Virus record (IMG/VR): IMGVR_UViG_3300037459_000170
Location: 1 to 30,942 of that record
Source: a virus
DNA length: 30,942 bases
Direction: 5' to 3' (one strand)
In this document: in pieces, positions 7,068-13,609 of the stretch
Position numbering within the stretch: position 1 is the first letter of the stretch
Layout of the letters: the number at the start of each line of letters is the position of its first letter
Translations under genes and position numbers: made by a program
The notes under the pieces: model-generated
What the model was told of the DNA's origin: nothing
The model's database searches: none
What the model saw: only the letters and a program-made list of their open reading frames with translations

Positions 7068-7256
7068 ATGCCCAAGTACGGCGGAAAGCAAACCCCTGCC
7101 GGGGGATCCGGCAACAGCAACGACCTGCACGGTAAGGCCGACCCCAAGCCGGACAGCGGGGCCCCGTGGCCTCCCGGCACCAGCAGCGAGGGCGGGATCA
7201 CGTCCACCGCCCGGCAGACCGGATCGAACCCATCCGGTCACAGCTCCGCCCACTAG
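7068..7256 (+). CDS. small disordered Gly/Ser/Pro-rich protein, 62 aa
   Basis: The protein is almost entirely Gly, Ser, Pro, Thr, Asn and charged residues (YGGKQTPAGGSGNSNDL and SEGGITSTARQTGSNPS), so it is probably unstructured. A GGAGGCAGGAGAG purine run upstream supplies a Shine-Dalgarno, and TAGCCT supplies a -10. It sits between head genes and the coiled-coil protein. Its size and composition suggest a small linker, tail or DNA-associated protein, but no function can be named. Confidence 0.55.
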   Translation: MPKYGGKQTPAGGSGNSNDLHGKADPKPDSGAPWPPGTSSEGGITSTARQTGSNPSGHSSAH

Positions 7257-7284
7257 CGGGGTTGGACGGGACGCGCCTCGGCGG

Positions 7285-7293
7285 TGGTACACT
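7285..7293 (+). promoter_or_regulatory. extended -10 (TGG-TACACT)
   Basis: TGG-TACACT lies 42 nt before ATG 7336 and would give a leader of roughly 36 nt containing the CCCACCACCGGAGA element. TTGGAC at 7262 is 20 bp upstream, too far for a good -35. Confidence 0.6.
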
Positions 7294-7316
7294 GCCGGGG
7301 CGTTCGTTATTCTGCG

Positions 7317-7330
7317 CCCACCACCGGAGA
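7317..7330 (+). promoter_or_regulatory. CAC leader plus GGAGA (coiled-coil gene)
   Basis: CCCACCACCGGAGA precedes ATG 7336 by 5 nt. This is a shorter copy of the CAC-leader element. Confidence 0.55.
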
Positions 7331-7335
7331 CACCC

Positions 7336-8100
7336 ATGGCGAAACCCACCAACGCGGATCTGACCACATCCCTCGCGGAAGCGACCGCATCACTCGCGCA
7401 AATGACCGAGCGCGCCGAAGCAGCCGAGGCGGCGCTGGCCGAATCTGTCGACGCGAGCGATGGCGAGCCGCAGGAGTACACGCTCCCGGAGATGGACGGC
7501 AACCCGGCCGGCGTGACGACTGACGCCGAGTTTGCGGTGAGGGCATGGAGGGAGCAGGCCGAGGCGAAGGGCGACGGCACGCTCTGGAAATTGCCAGGCG
7601 GCGAGACGGCCACCGAGGACCCGCACGAGGCGGTCGCCGCATGGAGAGACGCGCTCACGCAGGCAGGTGAAACATTCAGTAGCGACGTCGATATGTACCG
7701 AGAGGATGTAGCGAAAAAGGATAGCGTGATCGCTGGCCTACGTGAGACGAGCGACGCCATGAACACCGAGATCGAGGATCTGAAAAAGGCGGGCATGAGC
7801 CCGGAGGTCGCGGCCGACCTGGAGAAGTCCAGGGCCGACCTGATCGTGGCGAAAAAGCGGGTGGCGTCGCTGACCTCGCAGCTCGGCGAACTGCGACTGA
7901 TCGCCGGCCATCTCAATGCGCTGACGGTGGACGAGGTCAGGGCGATCATGAAAAAGGACACCGCCGCCAAGTTCATGGTGGCCGCTGATTACGAGTTCAT
8001 GAGCCGCCGGATGGACCGCGGCCGCGTGCTGCAGGGCCGGCACTACCCGCAGATCACCGAGTACATACAGGACGGCCTCAAGCTGATCCAGGCCGAGTAA
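7336..8100 (+). CDS. coiled-coil protein, 254 aa, function unknown
   Basis: Residues 5-40 and ~125-190 are strong helical heptad regions (LAEATASLAQMTERAEAAE; then SVIAGLRETSDAMNTEIEDL). They are separated by a mixed, Trp-containing segment (EFAVRAWREQAEAKGDGTLW). The C-terminus is helical and basic-aromatic (YEFMSRRMDRGRVLQGRHY). The gene has its own extended -10 and a CAC-rich leader like the capsid, sheath and tube genes, which suggests abundant late expression. It could be a second scaffold-like, head-internal or neck protein. No family is recognised. Confidence 0.65.
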   Translation: MAKPTNADLTTSLAEATASLAQMTERAEAAEAALAESVDASDGEPQEYTLPEMDGNPAGVTTDAEFAVRAWREQAEAKGDGTLWKLPGGETATEDPHEAVAAWRDALTQAGETFSSDVDMYREDVAKKDSVIAGLRETSDAMNTEIEDLKKAGMSPEVAADLEKSRADLIVAKKRVASLTSQLGELRLIAGHLNALTVDEVRAIMKKDTAAKFMVAADYEFMSRRMDRGRVLQGRHYPQITEYIQDGLKLIQAE

Positions 8101-8111
8101 GCGGGGTCCAC

Positions 8112-8522
8112 GTGGCGCTGACCGAACCGGAGAAAACGGCCGTTCGGTACCACCTGGGGTACCTCTCGATCACGCAGCCCACGGCGATCGCGTTGGGCTT
8201 CCCCACGGCGTCGCACCTGCAATTCATCGTTGAGTCCGCGATGAATTCGATCATCCCCTCGGCCGAGCCGAGAGTGCGGCGGTGCATCCAGGACCTGGAC
8301 TGCATCGAGGACCAGCAAAGCTCGTTCCGCACGAGCCTGGAGATCGTCAAGTCGGGGACGACTGAGATCCGCGGGTCGGAGGCATTCTACGAGCTGGACA
8401 TGCAGTACCGCCGGTGGGCGCAGCGCCTCGCTGACATACTCGGCACGCCGCTCAACCCATTCAGCGCACAGCACCAGGACCTGCAGACCCAAGGCGGCGG
8501 GGTCGTGATAGAGCCTGGATAG
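8112..8522 (+). CDS. probable head-tail connector/head completion protein, 136 aa
   Basis: The start is GTG 8112, 11 nt after the previous stop. The N-terminal helix-turn-helix-like run (LTEPEKTAVRYHLGYL, then a Pro-containing turn, then SHLQFIVESAMNSI) and a long helical second half are typical of small all-helical head completion (gp6-like) connectors that dock to the portal. A YELDMQYRRWAQRLADILG helix and an unstructured tail follow. Position after the head genes and before the neck/tail genes fits this role. The assignment rests on fold pattern and order, not on a diagnostic motif. Confidence 0.55.
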   Translation: MALTEPEKTAVRYHLGYLSITQPTAIALGFPTASHLQFIVESAMNSIIPSAEPRVRRCIQDLDCIEDQQSSFRTSLEIVKSGTTEIRGSEAFYELDMQYRRWAQRLADILGTPLNPFSAQHQDLQTQGGGVVIEPG

Positions 8523-8534
8523 AAGGATAGACCG

Positions 8535-9242
8535 ATGCCCACCCCCGACCCCGTGACCACCGGACTGAAACTGCTGCGGCACGACACGCTGCCGGATCTC
8601 TATACGGTGGTCAACGCGATCACCGGCGACTACACGCTGCGGATCCGCAAGGACGACGCCAACTTTGATCTGACGTTTGCGGCCGTCGTGCCATCCGACA
8701 CGCAGGAGATCATCCGCGACGGGCTGCTGACCTCGGCCCCGGTGATCCCTGGCGTGACAGTGTTGGCGGTGAGCACTGACGCGATCCGGATCGCGGGTGC
8801 CGAGGACGCAAGGTTTGTCAGCTCGATTGAGGACGAGCCCGGTGGCGGCGATAGCACCCTGCTAAAGGACGTGATGCCGCCCGGTGATCCCGACTTTTTC
8901 GGCACTCAGGTGGCGCCTGCGTTCGTTGTCAACGTGCCCAAGCACCTGCAGTCCCTGCCCGTTCGCGGATTGTCGCTGCGCGCGATCGTTGTTGACACGG
9001 CCGGCGACCCCGTGGCGCCCGGCTCCGGCACGCTCAGCATTGACGTGCTGGACATTCAGAGGGTGGCCGGCGTGGAGGTGGTCTGCCTCATCGCCGCGCT
9101 GACCACGGTGGGCCTCGACGAGGTGCAGCCGGTTGCGGGTGTGGTCGGAGGCATGCGGATCGGCGTACGGCTGCACACCTTCGCGAGCCTGCCAGCGACG
9201 GCGGACCAGATACTGCTCGCCATTCAGGAAACAACCGCCTAG
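8535..9242 (+). CDS. virion protein sharing a domain with the tail sheath, 235 aa
   Basis: Residues ~31-101 match, in order and spacing, residues ~273-348 of the tail sheath: GDYTLR, then a hydrophobic strand, SDTQ, IRDGLL, VIPGVTV, AIRIAG and an Asp/Ala turn. The sheath has GTYTLR, SDTQ, IRDALL, LSVPGVTF and AIEILA. The C-terminal half is a separate beta-rich domain (TLSIDVLDIQRVAGVEVV, then GMRIGVRLHTFAS). A GAAGGA Shine-Dalgarno precedes ATG. The shared domain and the position suggest a neck or head-tail interface protein. Function is otherwise unknown. Confidence 0.6.
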   Translation: MPTPDPVTTGLKLLRHDTLPDLYTVVNAITGDYTLRIRKDDANFDLTFAAVVPSDTQEIIRDGLLTSAPVIPGVTVLAVSTDAIRIAGAEDARFVSSIEDEPGGGDSTLLKDVMPPGDPDFFGTQVAPAFVVNVPKHLQSLPVRGLSLRAIVVDTAGDPVAPGSGTLSIDVLDIQRVAGVEVVCLIAALTTVGLDEVQPVAGVVGGMRIGVRLHTFASLPATADQILLAIQETTA

Positions 9243-9265
9243 GAGCGCGATAGGAGCCGGCACGC

Positions 9266-9496
9266 ATGGTAATGACCAAGCAGGACAAAAAGTGGCAAGC
9301 CGAGGGCGACGCCCACACGATGGCATCCGCCGTGGCGATCACGGCCGACCCCAAGCGACTCAAGGCGGCCCAGGCTGCTGCGAAATCACTGGCAGGCGAG
9401 GCCGACGAGGACGCGAAGCGAGCGCAGGATCGCGCCAAGGGCATGCGGGCACTGGCTAAGAAAAAGGCCGCGAAAAAGCTCAAGCCGAAAAAGTGA
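9266..9496 (+). CDS. small Lys/Ala-rich basic protein, 76 aa
   Basis: The protein is a highly charged helix with many Lys and Ala residues, ending in a basic tail (ALAKKKAAKKLKPKK). An AGGAG lies 8-9 nt upstream of ATG 9266; the second in-frame ATG (residue 3) is an alternative start. The composition resembles small DNA-binding or nucleoid-like proteins, or a DNA-packaged basic peptide. This is inference from composition only. Confidence 0.55.
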   Translation: MVMTKQDKKWQAEGDAHTMASAVAITADPKRLKAAQAAAKSLAGEADEDAKRAQDRAKGMRALAKKKAAKKLKPKK

Positions 9497-9498
9497 TC

Positions 9499-9504
9499 TA
9501 GTCT
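9499..9504 (+). promoter_or_regulatory. -10 (TAGTCT), leaderless start
   Basis: TAGTCT ends 7 nt before ATG 9512 and begins 2 nt after the upstream TGA. There is no TGn and no clear -35. Confidence 0.5.
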
Positions 9505-9511
9505 CGTCGGC

Positions 9512-9817
9512 ATGCCGACACCAAAGGGAAAAGCAAAGGGCACCGTGATGCCCACGCCCGCCGAGATTTTCGACGCCGCGAAACGCCGGGCGGTCTTCGT
9601 GCGCTGGATCGATTCGTGCGGCTCCGGCGGCTGGCGGGCTGTTGAGCCCATGTACCAAATGCACGCCAGCACGGTGGACTCCGTGGGTTACGTGCTGCGC
9701 GAAGACGAGGAGGAGATCGTGATCGCGCAGTCGCTTGATCCCGACAACGACAGCGTGGACAACTGCCTGACAATTCCGCGCGTTGGGATCGTGGACATCT
9801 GGGAGATCGACCAGTAG
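9512..9817 (+). CDS. conserved-type phage hypothetical protein, 101 aa
   Basis: The mRNA is probably leaderless. After a basic N-terminus the core reads as a small beta-rich domain: VRWIDSCGSGGWRAVE, then TVDSVGYVLREDEEEIVIAQ, then CLTIPRVGIVDIWEI. From memory this order (W-D-S, GW, a S-V-G-Y strand, a polar turn, then I-A and a T-I-P strand) recurs in small phage proteins of unknown function, so it is probably real and folded. The TAG stop is the first half of the next gene's -10 hexamer. No function can be assigned. Confidence 0.65.
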   Translation: MPTPKGKAKGTVMPTPAEIFDAAKRRAVFVRWIDSCGSGGWRAVEPMYQMHASTVDSVGYVLREDEEEIVIAQSLDPDNDSVDNCLTIPRVGIVDIWEIDQ

Positions 9818-9820
9818 CGT
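9815..9820 (+). promoter_or_regulatory. -10 (TAGCGT) fused with upstream TAG stop
   Basis: The TAG stop of the preceding gene is the first half of TAGCGT. The hexamer ends 6 nt before GTG 9827. The six bases between (GGGCCG) are identical to those before GTG 10467. Confidence 0.55.
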
Positions 9821-9826
9821 GGGCCG

Positions 9827-10108
9827 GTGCCCGGGGACGTAATCAGGCCGATCAACTTTGAGCTGCTGACCGAGCTGAATCAGTCCGACGACCAGACCAA
9901 GCATTTCATGGGCACGGCCAGGTGCACGGAATGCGGCGACGAGCATAAGTGCGTGGTGCCGACCGACCTGTGGGCGATGCACCCACCGGCCACGGAGTGT
10001 GTCGCGTGCGGGAAGCTGGCCTGCCTGTTCGTGGACCCCGACGAGGAGCCGCGCGACGGCGGCGACCCTTACACGTACCAAGTGATCTGGCCCGATAAAC
10101 GAACATGA
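9827..10108 (+). CDS. small zinc-ribbon-like protein, 93 aa
   Basis: The start is GTG 9827, predicted leaderless. CTEC (about residues 33-36) and CVAC (about 61-64) are two CxxC pairs separated by ~25 residues, the spacing of a zinc ribbon (seen). A further Cys lies at each side. The C-terminal part is acidic and Pro/Gly-rich. Its stop overlaps the next ATG as ATGA. The ribbon suggests nucleic-acid or protein binding; no specific family is recognised. Confidence 0.6.
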   Translation: MPGDVIRPINFELLTELNQSDDQTKHFMGTARCTECGDEHKCVVPTDLWAMHPPATECVACGKLACLFVDPDEEPRDGGDPYTYQVIWPDKRT

Positions 10109-10440
10109 TCCCCACCGACCAGACCAACTTCGCCAACGACCTGCAGGCGTGCATTGCCTCGATCCTTGAGGTGCCGATCGAAACGGTGCCGGCGGCACGC
10201 GAGGATCTAAACTGGCTGCGCATGCTGGCCGACGACCTGCACGAGGCGCATGGGGTCATGCTGCTGCTGGTGGACTCGCTGCCGGCCTGGTTCAAGGGCT
10301 ACGTGATCGGCCACGGCATGAGCAAGCGCGGCGACGCCCACAACGTGGTGATGCGACGCGGCGAACTGGCCCACGACCCGCACCCGTCACGCGTCGGCCT
10401 GGACACGCTGCGCAACTACGTGATCCTGGTCCGCTGCTAG
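10105..10440 (+). CDS. C39-like (papain-fold) cysteine peptidase domain protein, 111 aa
   Basis: A QACIASIL motif near the N-terminus (Cys16), GDAHNVV (His79) and HDPHPS (Asp91) give the Cys-His-Asp order of C39-like papain-fold proteins. The HDPHPSRVGLD segment is a feature I associate with small phage proteins of this fold. In bacteria this fold cleaves leader peptides or acts as an inactive binding domain; in phages the role is unknown, with lysis or virion processing possible. It starts by ATGA overlap with the zinc-ribbon gene. No signal peptide is seen, so activity would be cytoplasmic or in the virion. Confidence 0.65.
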   Translation: MIPTDQTNFANDLQACIASILEVPIETVPAAREDLNWLRMLADDLHEAHGVMLLLVDSLPAWFKGYVIGHGMSKRGDAHNVVMRRGELAHDPHPSRVGLDTLRNYVILVRC

Positions 10441-10451
10441 GCGGGGCCGGG

Positions 10452-10460
10452 TGCTACACT
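10452..10460 (+). promoter_or_regulatory. extended -10 (TGC-TACACT), leaderless start
   Basis: TGC-TACACT ends 6 nt (GGGCCG) before GTG 10467. No -35 is visible. Confidence 0.65.
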
Positions 10461-10466
10461 GGGCCG

Positions 10467-11225
10467 GTGCCCACGCTCAAAACGTTTGGCGGACCCGTGC
10501 GCGAGCCGGGGGCCTGCGGGTGCGACGAAAAGACGCCGACGACCCCGGTGACGCAAGGGCCGAGCCTCGTCCCCTCGTCGGAGGACTGCGGCCCCGGGCC
10601 GGGCGAGGAGCAGCTGCCGGGCAATCTTCCCGTGGAGGACGAGGCGTACCGCTGCAGCCTCGGCGTGTCGCTGCAAGGCGCGCTGGACCGGGCGCGCCGG
10701 ATCCCCCACACGCTTGGGCTCCGGCCTTACCGGGTTTTCCTGGTGTGGCAGCAGCGCGACCGCGACCGGGAATGGAGGACGGCTGTGGAGATGGAGCTGA
10801 TCCCCGTGCGGCTCGCTGCCCTGGACTCGGTGGACCTATCACTTTCGCAGGCCGGCCTCCAGCCCGACGGCGGGATCAACCTCACCGAGGTGAGCCCGTC
10901 CCAGGTTACCGAGGACGACCTGCGCGGGTTTCTGAACGGCGAGCTGTGGGGCTCGGACACCATCGATCGCCAGTTTTTCTACGAGGTGAGGCTGCACGAG
11001 CGCTGCGTGAGTGGCGACGGCGTGGACTCCAGGATCCTGCCGAAGGGCACCAAGCGGCGCAGGTTCATTCCAGGCTCGGAGCCCTATTTCGACGGGGCCA
11101 GCCACCAGTTTCGGGTCGGCCTCGTTGACCAGGAGATCGCTCGCGACCGCGACGGCAAGGACGCCACGATCGACCGCCGCCAGGTCACCACGGCCCTGCC
11201 CTCGGCTCCCCGGATCGTTCCATGA
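10467..11225 (+). CDS. neck-region protein, 252 aa, function unknown
   Basis: The GTG start is 6 nt after an extended -10. Residues 1-60 are a Cys- and Pro-rich flexible region (GACGCDEKTPTTPVTQGPS). From ~residue 60 a folded mixed alpha/beta domain follows (YRVFLVWQQRDRDREW, then VRLAALDSVDLSLSQAG, then WGSDTIDRQFFYEVRLHERC). The C-terminal ~70 residues are basic and beta-rich. The place between connectors and the tail-completion protein suggests a head-tail joining or tail-terminator role, but I do not recognise a family. Its stop overlaps the next ATG as ATGA. Confidence 0.6.
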   Translation: MPTLKTFGGPVREPGACGCDEKTPTTPVTQGPSLVPSSEDCGPGPGEEQLPGNLPVEDEAYRCSLGVSLQGALDRARRIPHTLGLRPYRVFLVWQQRDRDREWRTAVEMELIPVRLAALDSVDLSLSQAGLQPDGGINLTEVSPSQVTEDDLRGFLNGELWGSDTIDRQFFYEVRLHERCVSGDGVDSRILPKGTKRRRFIPGSEPYFDGASHQFRVGLVDQEIARDRDGKDATIDRRQVTTALPSAPRIVP

Positions 11226-11410
11226 GGCGCTCCGAGTTTGAGCGGCTGCTATACGGCGGCGTGCTCATGCTGCTGATCGGGCATCCGCACGATGGTGTAG
11301 CCGTGGCCCAGGCCCGTACGGGTTCGCGGTTCACCATGCGGCCGGATCTCCCAGGGTTGCCGGTGGTAGGGTCCGCGGATGGACGAGCCGACAAGCCAGC
11401 CAACCCCTGA
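11222..11410 (+). CDS. possible small protein, 62 aa
   Basis: ATG 11222 overlaps the preceding stop as ATGA, and the frame has a hydrophobic stretch (LLYGGVLMLLIG, residues 9-20). It overlaps the next gene by 32 nt and contains that gene's promoter. The C-terminal half is low complexity, so translation may be real but the product short-lived. If it is not a gene, 11226-11378 is a 150-nt spacer holding only the promoter. Confidence 0.4.
   Translation: MRRSEFERLLYGGVLMLLIGHPHDGVAVAQARTGSRFTMRPDLPGLPVVGSADGRADKPANP
11364..11372 (+). promoter_or_regulatory. extended -10 (TGG-TAGGGT), leaderless start
   Basis: TGG-TAGGGT ends 6 nt before ATG 11379. Confidence 0.6.
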
Positions 11411-11639
11411 CGACCCCGACCCCACCGAGCCCATGCGGCTGTGGCTAGCCAACCGACTGGTGGCGCGCGAGCCAGCCGAGGCGGATGGCCTGCACCACTG
11501 GCCGGCGACCGCGGAGCAGTACGAGGCGCTGCGCAACTGGCCGCACCTGGACAAGATCGGCAAGATGGACGGCACCGACGTGGTGGCGCTCGGCGTCAGG
11601 GTCAAGTGCCCGGCGGGCGTGATACCGTTGCGGCCATGA
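11379..11639 (+). CDS. hypothetical protein, 86 aa
   Basis: A predicted leaderless ATG starts this protein. The N-terminal 18 residues are acidic and Pro-rich. The rest has a helix (MRLWLANRLVAREPAEADGL), a Trp-rich stretch (HHWPATAEQYEALRNWP) and a final beta-hairpin-like segment (DVVALGVRVKCPAGVIPL). No family is recognised. The stop overlaps the next ATG as ATGA. Confidence 0.55.
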   Translation: MDEPTSQPTPDDPDPTEPMRLWLANRLVAREPAEADGLHHWPATAEQYEALRNWPHLDKIGKMDGTDVVALGVRVKCPAGVIPLRP

Positions 11640-11863
11640 TCGTCGCCAAATTCAACTGTGAAAGCGTGCTCCATTCCAACCCGGGCGGGAACATGCACCA
11701 GGAAACGATCACGCTACACGCCGTGACGGGCAAAGAAAACGAGGAATGGTCGCGCTACACGCCATCGGGGTCGGTGACCATCGCGATCACCAACCCGGAA
11801 GCGCAGGGCAGATTTGAGCCCGGCAAGGACTACCTGATCAGGTTTGAGCCGGCTCCGGCGTGA
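11636..11863 (+). CDS. conserved-type phage hypothetical protein, 75 aa
   Basis: ATG 11636 overlaps the preceding stop as ATGA. The compact beta-rich sequence has TITLHAVTGKENEEWSRYTP, then SGSVTIAITNPEAQGRFEPG and a final YLIRFEPAPA strand. From memory, the 'L.AVTG..N..WS.YTPSG....I.NP.A...F.PG' pattern is widespread in small phage proteins of unknown function. The stop overlaps the next GTG as GTGA. It may be a virion-associated or regulatory small protein; the role is unknown. Confidence 0.65.
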   Translation: MIVAKFNCESVLHSNPGGNMHQETITLHAVTGKENEEWSRYTPSGSVTIAITNPEAQGRFEPGKDYLIRFEPAPA

Positions 11864-12084
11864 AAACCGAAATCCTAGAAATGAAGATCGGTACGCTGTT
11901 CAGGTGGGGGGAGGCGATCCTGCGGTTGTGCCGCGTAAACACCGACCAGGACCCTGGCATGGTCAGCTTCGGTGCGAAGTGCGAGGCGTCGGGAGGCGCG
12001 TTTTCAAAAGGCGAGGAGCACACCTGGTGGGGGCCTGCAGAGAATGCCCGCGCAGAGATCGTGTGGGTTCCCAGGGGGCGGTAG
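11860..12084 (+). CDS. hypothetical protein, 74 aa
   Basis: The start is a GTG overlapping the previous stop as GTGA. The protein has an N-terminal strand-helix region (MKTEILEMKIGTLFRWGEA), a central Gly/Ser-rich part and a C-terminal strand (ARAEIVWVPRGR). The TAG stop forms the first half of the next promoter's TAGACT. No family is recognised. Confidence 0.55.
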   Translation: MKTEILEMKIGTLFRWGEAILRLCRVNTDQDPGMVSFGAKCEASGGAFSKGEEHTWWGPAENARAEIVWVPRGR

Positions 12085-12087
12085 ACT
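12082..12087 (+). promoter_or_regulatory. -10 (TAGACT) fused with upstream TAG stop
   Basis: The stop codon at 12082-12084 is the first half of TAGACT, which ends 6 nt before GTG 12094. Confidence 0.6.
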
Positions 12088-12093
12088 GTCGGC

Positions 12094-12663
12094 GTGACAG
12101 TCGTCCACCTGAGAACCATCCGCGATCTGGAGATGGCCCTGATCGCGCTCGGCAAAAAGGTGGAAAAGGAGGCGGTGCAAGGGATGCGCAACGCGGCCCG
12201 GTTCGGCGTGGCCGCAGCGATCCGCACGGGCGCCAAGGAACGGCGACGGCCCAAGGCGTCTGGCACCTACGAGCGCAGCTGGCTGGTGCACCCGCTGGAC
12301 GACGGGGCGACGGTGAGCAACTCGGCCAAGCACGCCATTTTCGTGGAGCGCGGGCGACGGCCAGGGCGCAGGCCGCCGCTGGAGCCGATCCTGGAGTGGG
12401 TATACCAAAAGCGGCTGGCGCCCCGGTCCAAGGCCGCACCCAAGCGGATCAAGGGCGCGAAGCGTTCGGCGTGGCATGCCGAGCAGGCGCGCAACGTGAT
12501 GGACGCCCACGACATTGCCGAGGCCGTGAGGTGGAAGATCGCGCGCAAGGGCACGCCCGGCCGGTACATCCTGCGCAAAACCGTGCCGATGATCGGCAAG
12601 CGGGCCACCCTGGAAATGCGACGAGCGATCCGTAGGGTGGTAGGCAAACCCCCGAAAAGGTGA
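12094..12663 (+). CDS. HK97 gp10-like tail completion/neck protein, 189 aa
   Basis: The N-terminal helix (IRDLEMALIALGKKVEKEAVQG) is followed by a helical run with many Ala and Arg, then YERSWLVHPLDDG, a VSNSAKHAIFVERG strand-turn and an Arg/Pro-rich loop. This is the layout of HK97 gp10-like proteins, which form the tail-completion or neck ring joining head and tail. The C-terminal ~60 residues are strongly basic, longer than in compact family members. GTG 12094 is a leaderless start. The position, two genes before the sheath, agrees. Confidence 0.75.
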   Translation: MTVVHLRTIRDLEMALIALGKKVEKEAVQGMRNAARFGVAAAIRTGAKERRRPKASGTYERSWLVHPLDDGATVSNSAKHAIFVERGRRPGRRPPLEPILEWVYQKRLAPRSKAAPKRIKGAKRSAWHAEQARNVMDAHDIAEAVRWKIARKGTPGRYILRKTVPMIGKRATLEMRRAIRRVVGKPPKR

Positions 12664-12666
12664 ATC

Positions 12667-13524
12667 ATGGGCGACCCAGGAAACACGAAACCCGTAGCCA
12701 ACCCCCGCCGGATCGTCAAGCGTCCGCTGGACACCGTACCGGAGGACGTGCCCCGCGGGCTGGACCAGCGCGGCCGGCTCGTGGTGATCCCGGTGGACCC
12801 CGCCGACGAGGCCCAGGCCAAGATCACCGTGGGCGGCGACGGCGTGCGGGTCCAGTCACCCAGGTCGGGGGCCGAGTACGCGTCCGACTTGACCCCGGTC
12901 AATCTGGCGCGCGACCTGGACGCCCTCTCCGCCATGCAGATCGGCATGGCCCGACTGCTCCAGGGGCTGACGATCGAGCAGCTGAACCTGGAGGCGCTGC
13001 TGAAAAACGACGATGTACAGTCGCGGGGCTTCAAACTGAGCAGGATCTTTTTCGATTGGCCGACCAACGAGGACGACGAAAAAACGACCCCGTCCGCATG
13101 CGTAATGTGTCCAGACGATCGTCTGTATGAGCGGCAGGACTTGTCCACGGTGTTGTTGGAGGAGACGCTGCACGTATTCGGTGCAGGCACGGTGTTGCGG
13201 AAATTGGCAGAGGTCACTTGCGAGCTGGTGATCACGTTCTGGGATTTCACCAAGGAGGAGCGGCGCGGCATGGCTGCGGCAATGGAGCGCGGGCTGCTGT
13301 CAGAGCCTGGCGACGACCGTCAGGGGCGACGCGTGGCCGTTGAGGAGTACTTTGACCGTGCGGCACGCTTCGATCTCAAGGGGATCAAGTACGCGGACAG
13401 TGCCGACGCTGCGCTGGCAAAGCAGTGGGTGATGCAGGCACGGATCGCAGCGGACATCGATCGCGTCGTGCTCGTCGTCGCGCCGCCGCTCATGCAGGTG
13501 CCCACGATCCCCGTGGACATCTAG
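12667..13524 (+). CDS. neck/tail-terminator-region protein, 285 aa
   Basis: ATG 12667 follows the previous stop by 3 nt, with an AAGGTGA Shine-Dalgarno. The N-terminal ~60 residues are Pro/Arg-rich. Residues ~75-105 are helical (LARDLDALSAMQIGMARLLQ). A central mixed domain has a Cys pair (CVMC) and strand-helix alternation (VTCELVITFWDFTKEER). The C-terminus ends in strands (IDRVVLVVAPPLMQVP). It lies immediately before the sheath, where contractile-tailed phages place the tail terminator, so that is the leading but unproven guess. Confidence 0.55.
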   Translation: MGDPGNTKPVANPRRIVKRPLDTVPEDVPRGLDQRGRLVVIPVDPADEAQAKITVGGDGVRVQSPRSGAEYASDLTPVNLARDLDALSAMQIGMARLLQGLTIEQLNLEALLKNDDVQSRGFKLSRIFFDWPTNEDDEKTTPSACVMCPDDRLYERQDLSTVLLEETLHVFGAGTVLRKLAEVTCELVITFWDFTKEERRGMAAAMERGLLSEPGDDRQGRRVAVEEYFDRAARFDLKGIKYADSADAALAKQWVMQARIAADIDRVVLVVAPPLMQVPTIPVDI

Positions 13525-13554
13525 GCGGGCCCTTGCTTTCCGTCGGGGTGTACC

Positions 13555-13563
13555 TGTTACACT
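13555..13563 (+). promoter_or_regulatory. extended -10 (TGT-TACACT) for the sheath gene
   Basis: TGT-TACACT, with a weak TTGCTT 19 bp upstream. The predicted start site falls just before the CAC-repeat leader, so the mRNA would begin with CCACCACC repeats. Confidence 0.65.
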
Positions 13564-13566
13564 CTG

Positions 13567-13609
13567 CCCACCACCACCACGGCCCCACCACCACGGAGAG
13601 CCCACCACC
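13567..13609 (+). promoter_or_regulatory. long CAC-repeat leader of the sheath gene
   Basis: This 43-nt leader contains three CCCACCACC-type blocks and one CACGGAGAG Shine-Dalgarno, ending directly at ATG 13610. It is the longest example in the window. Confidence 0.7.
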
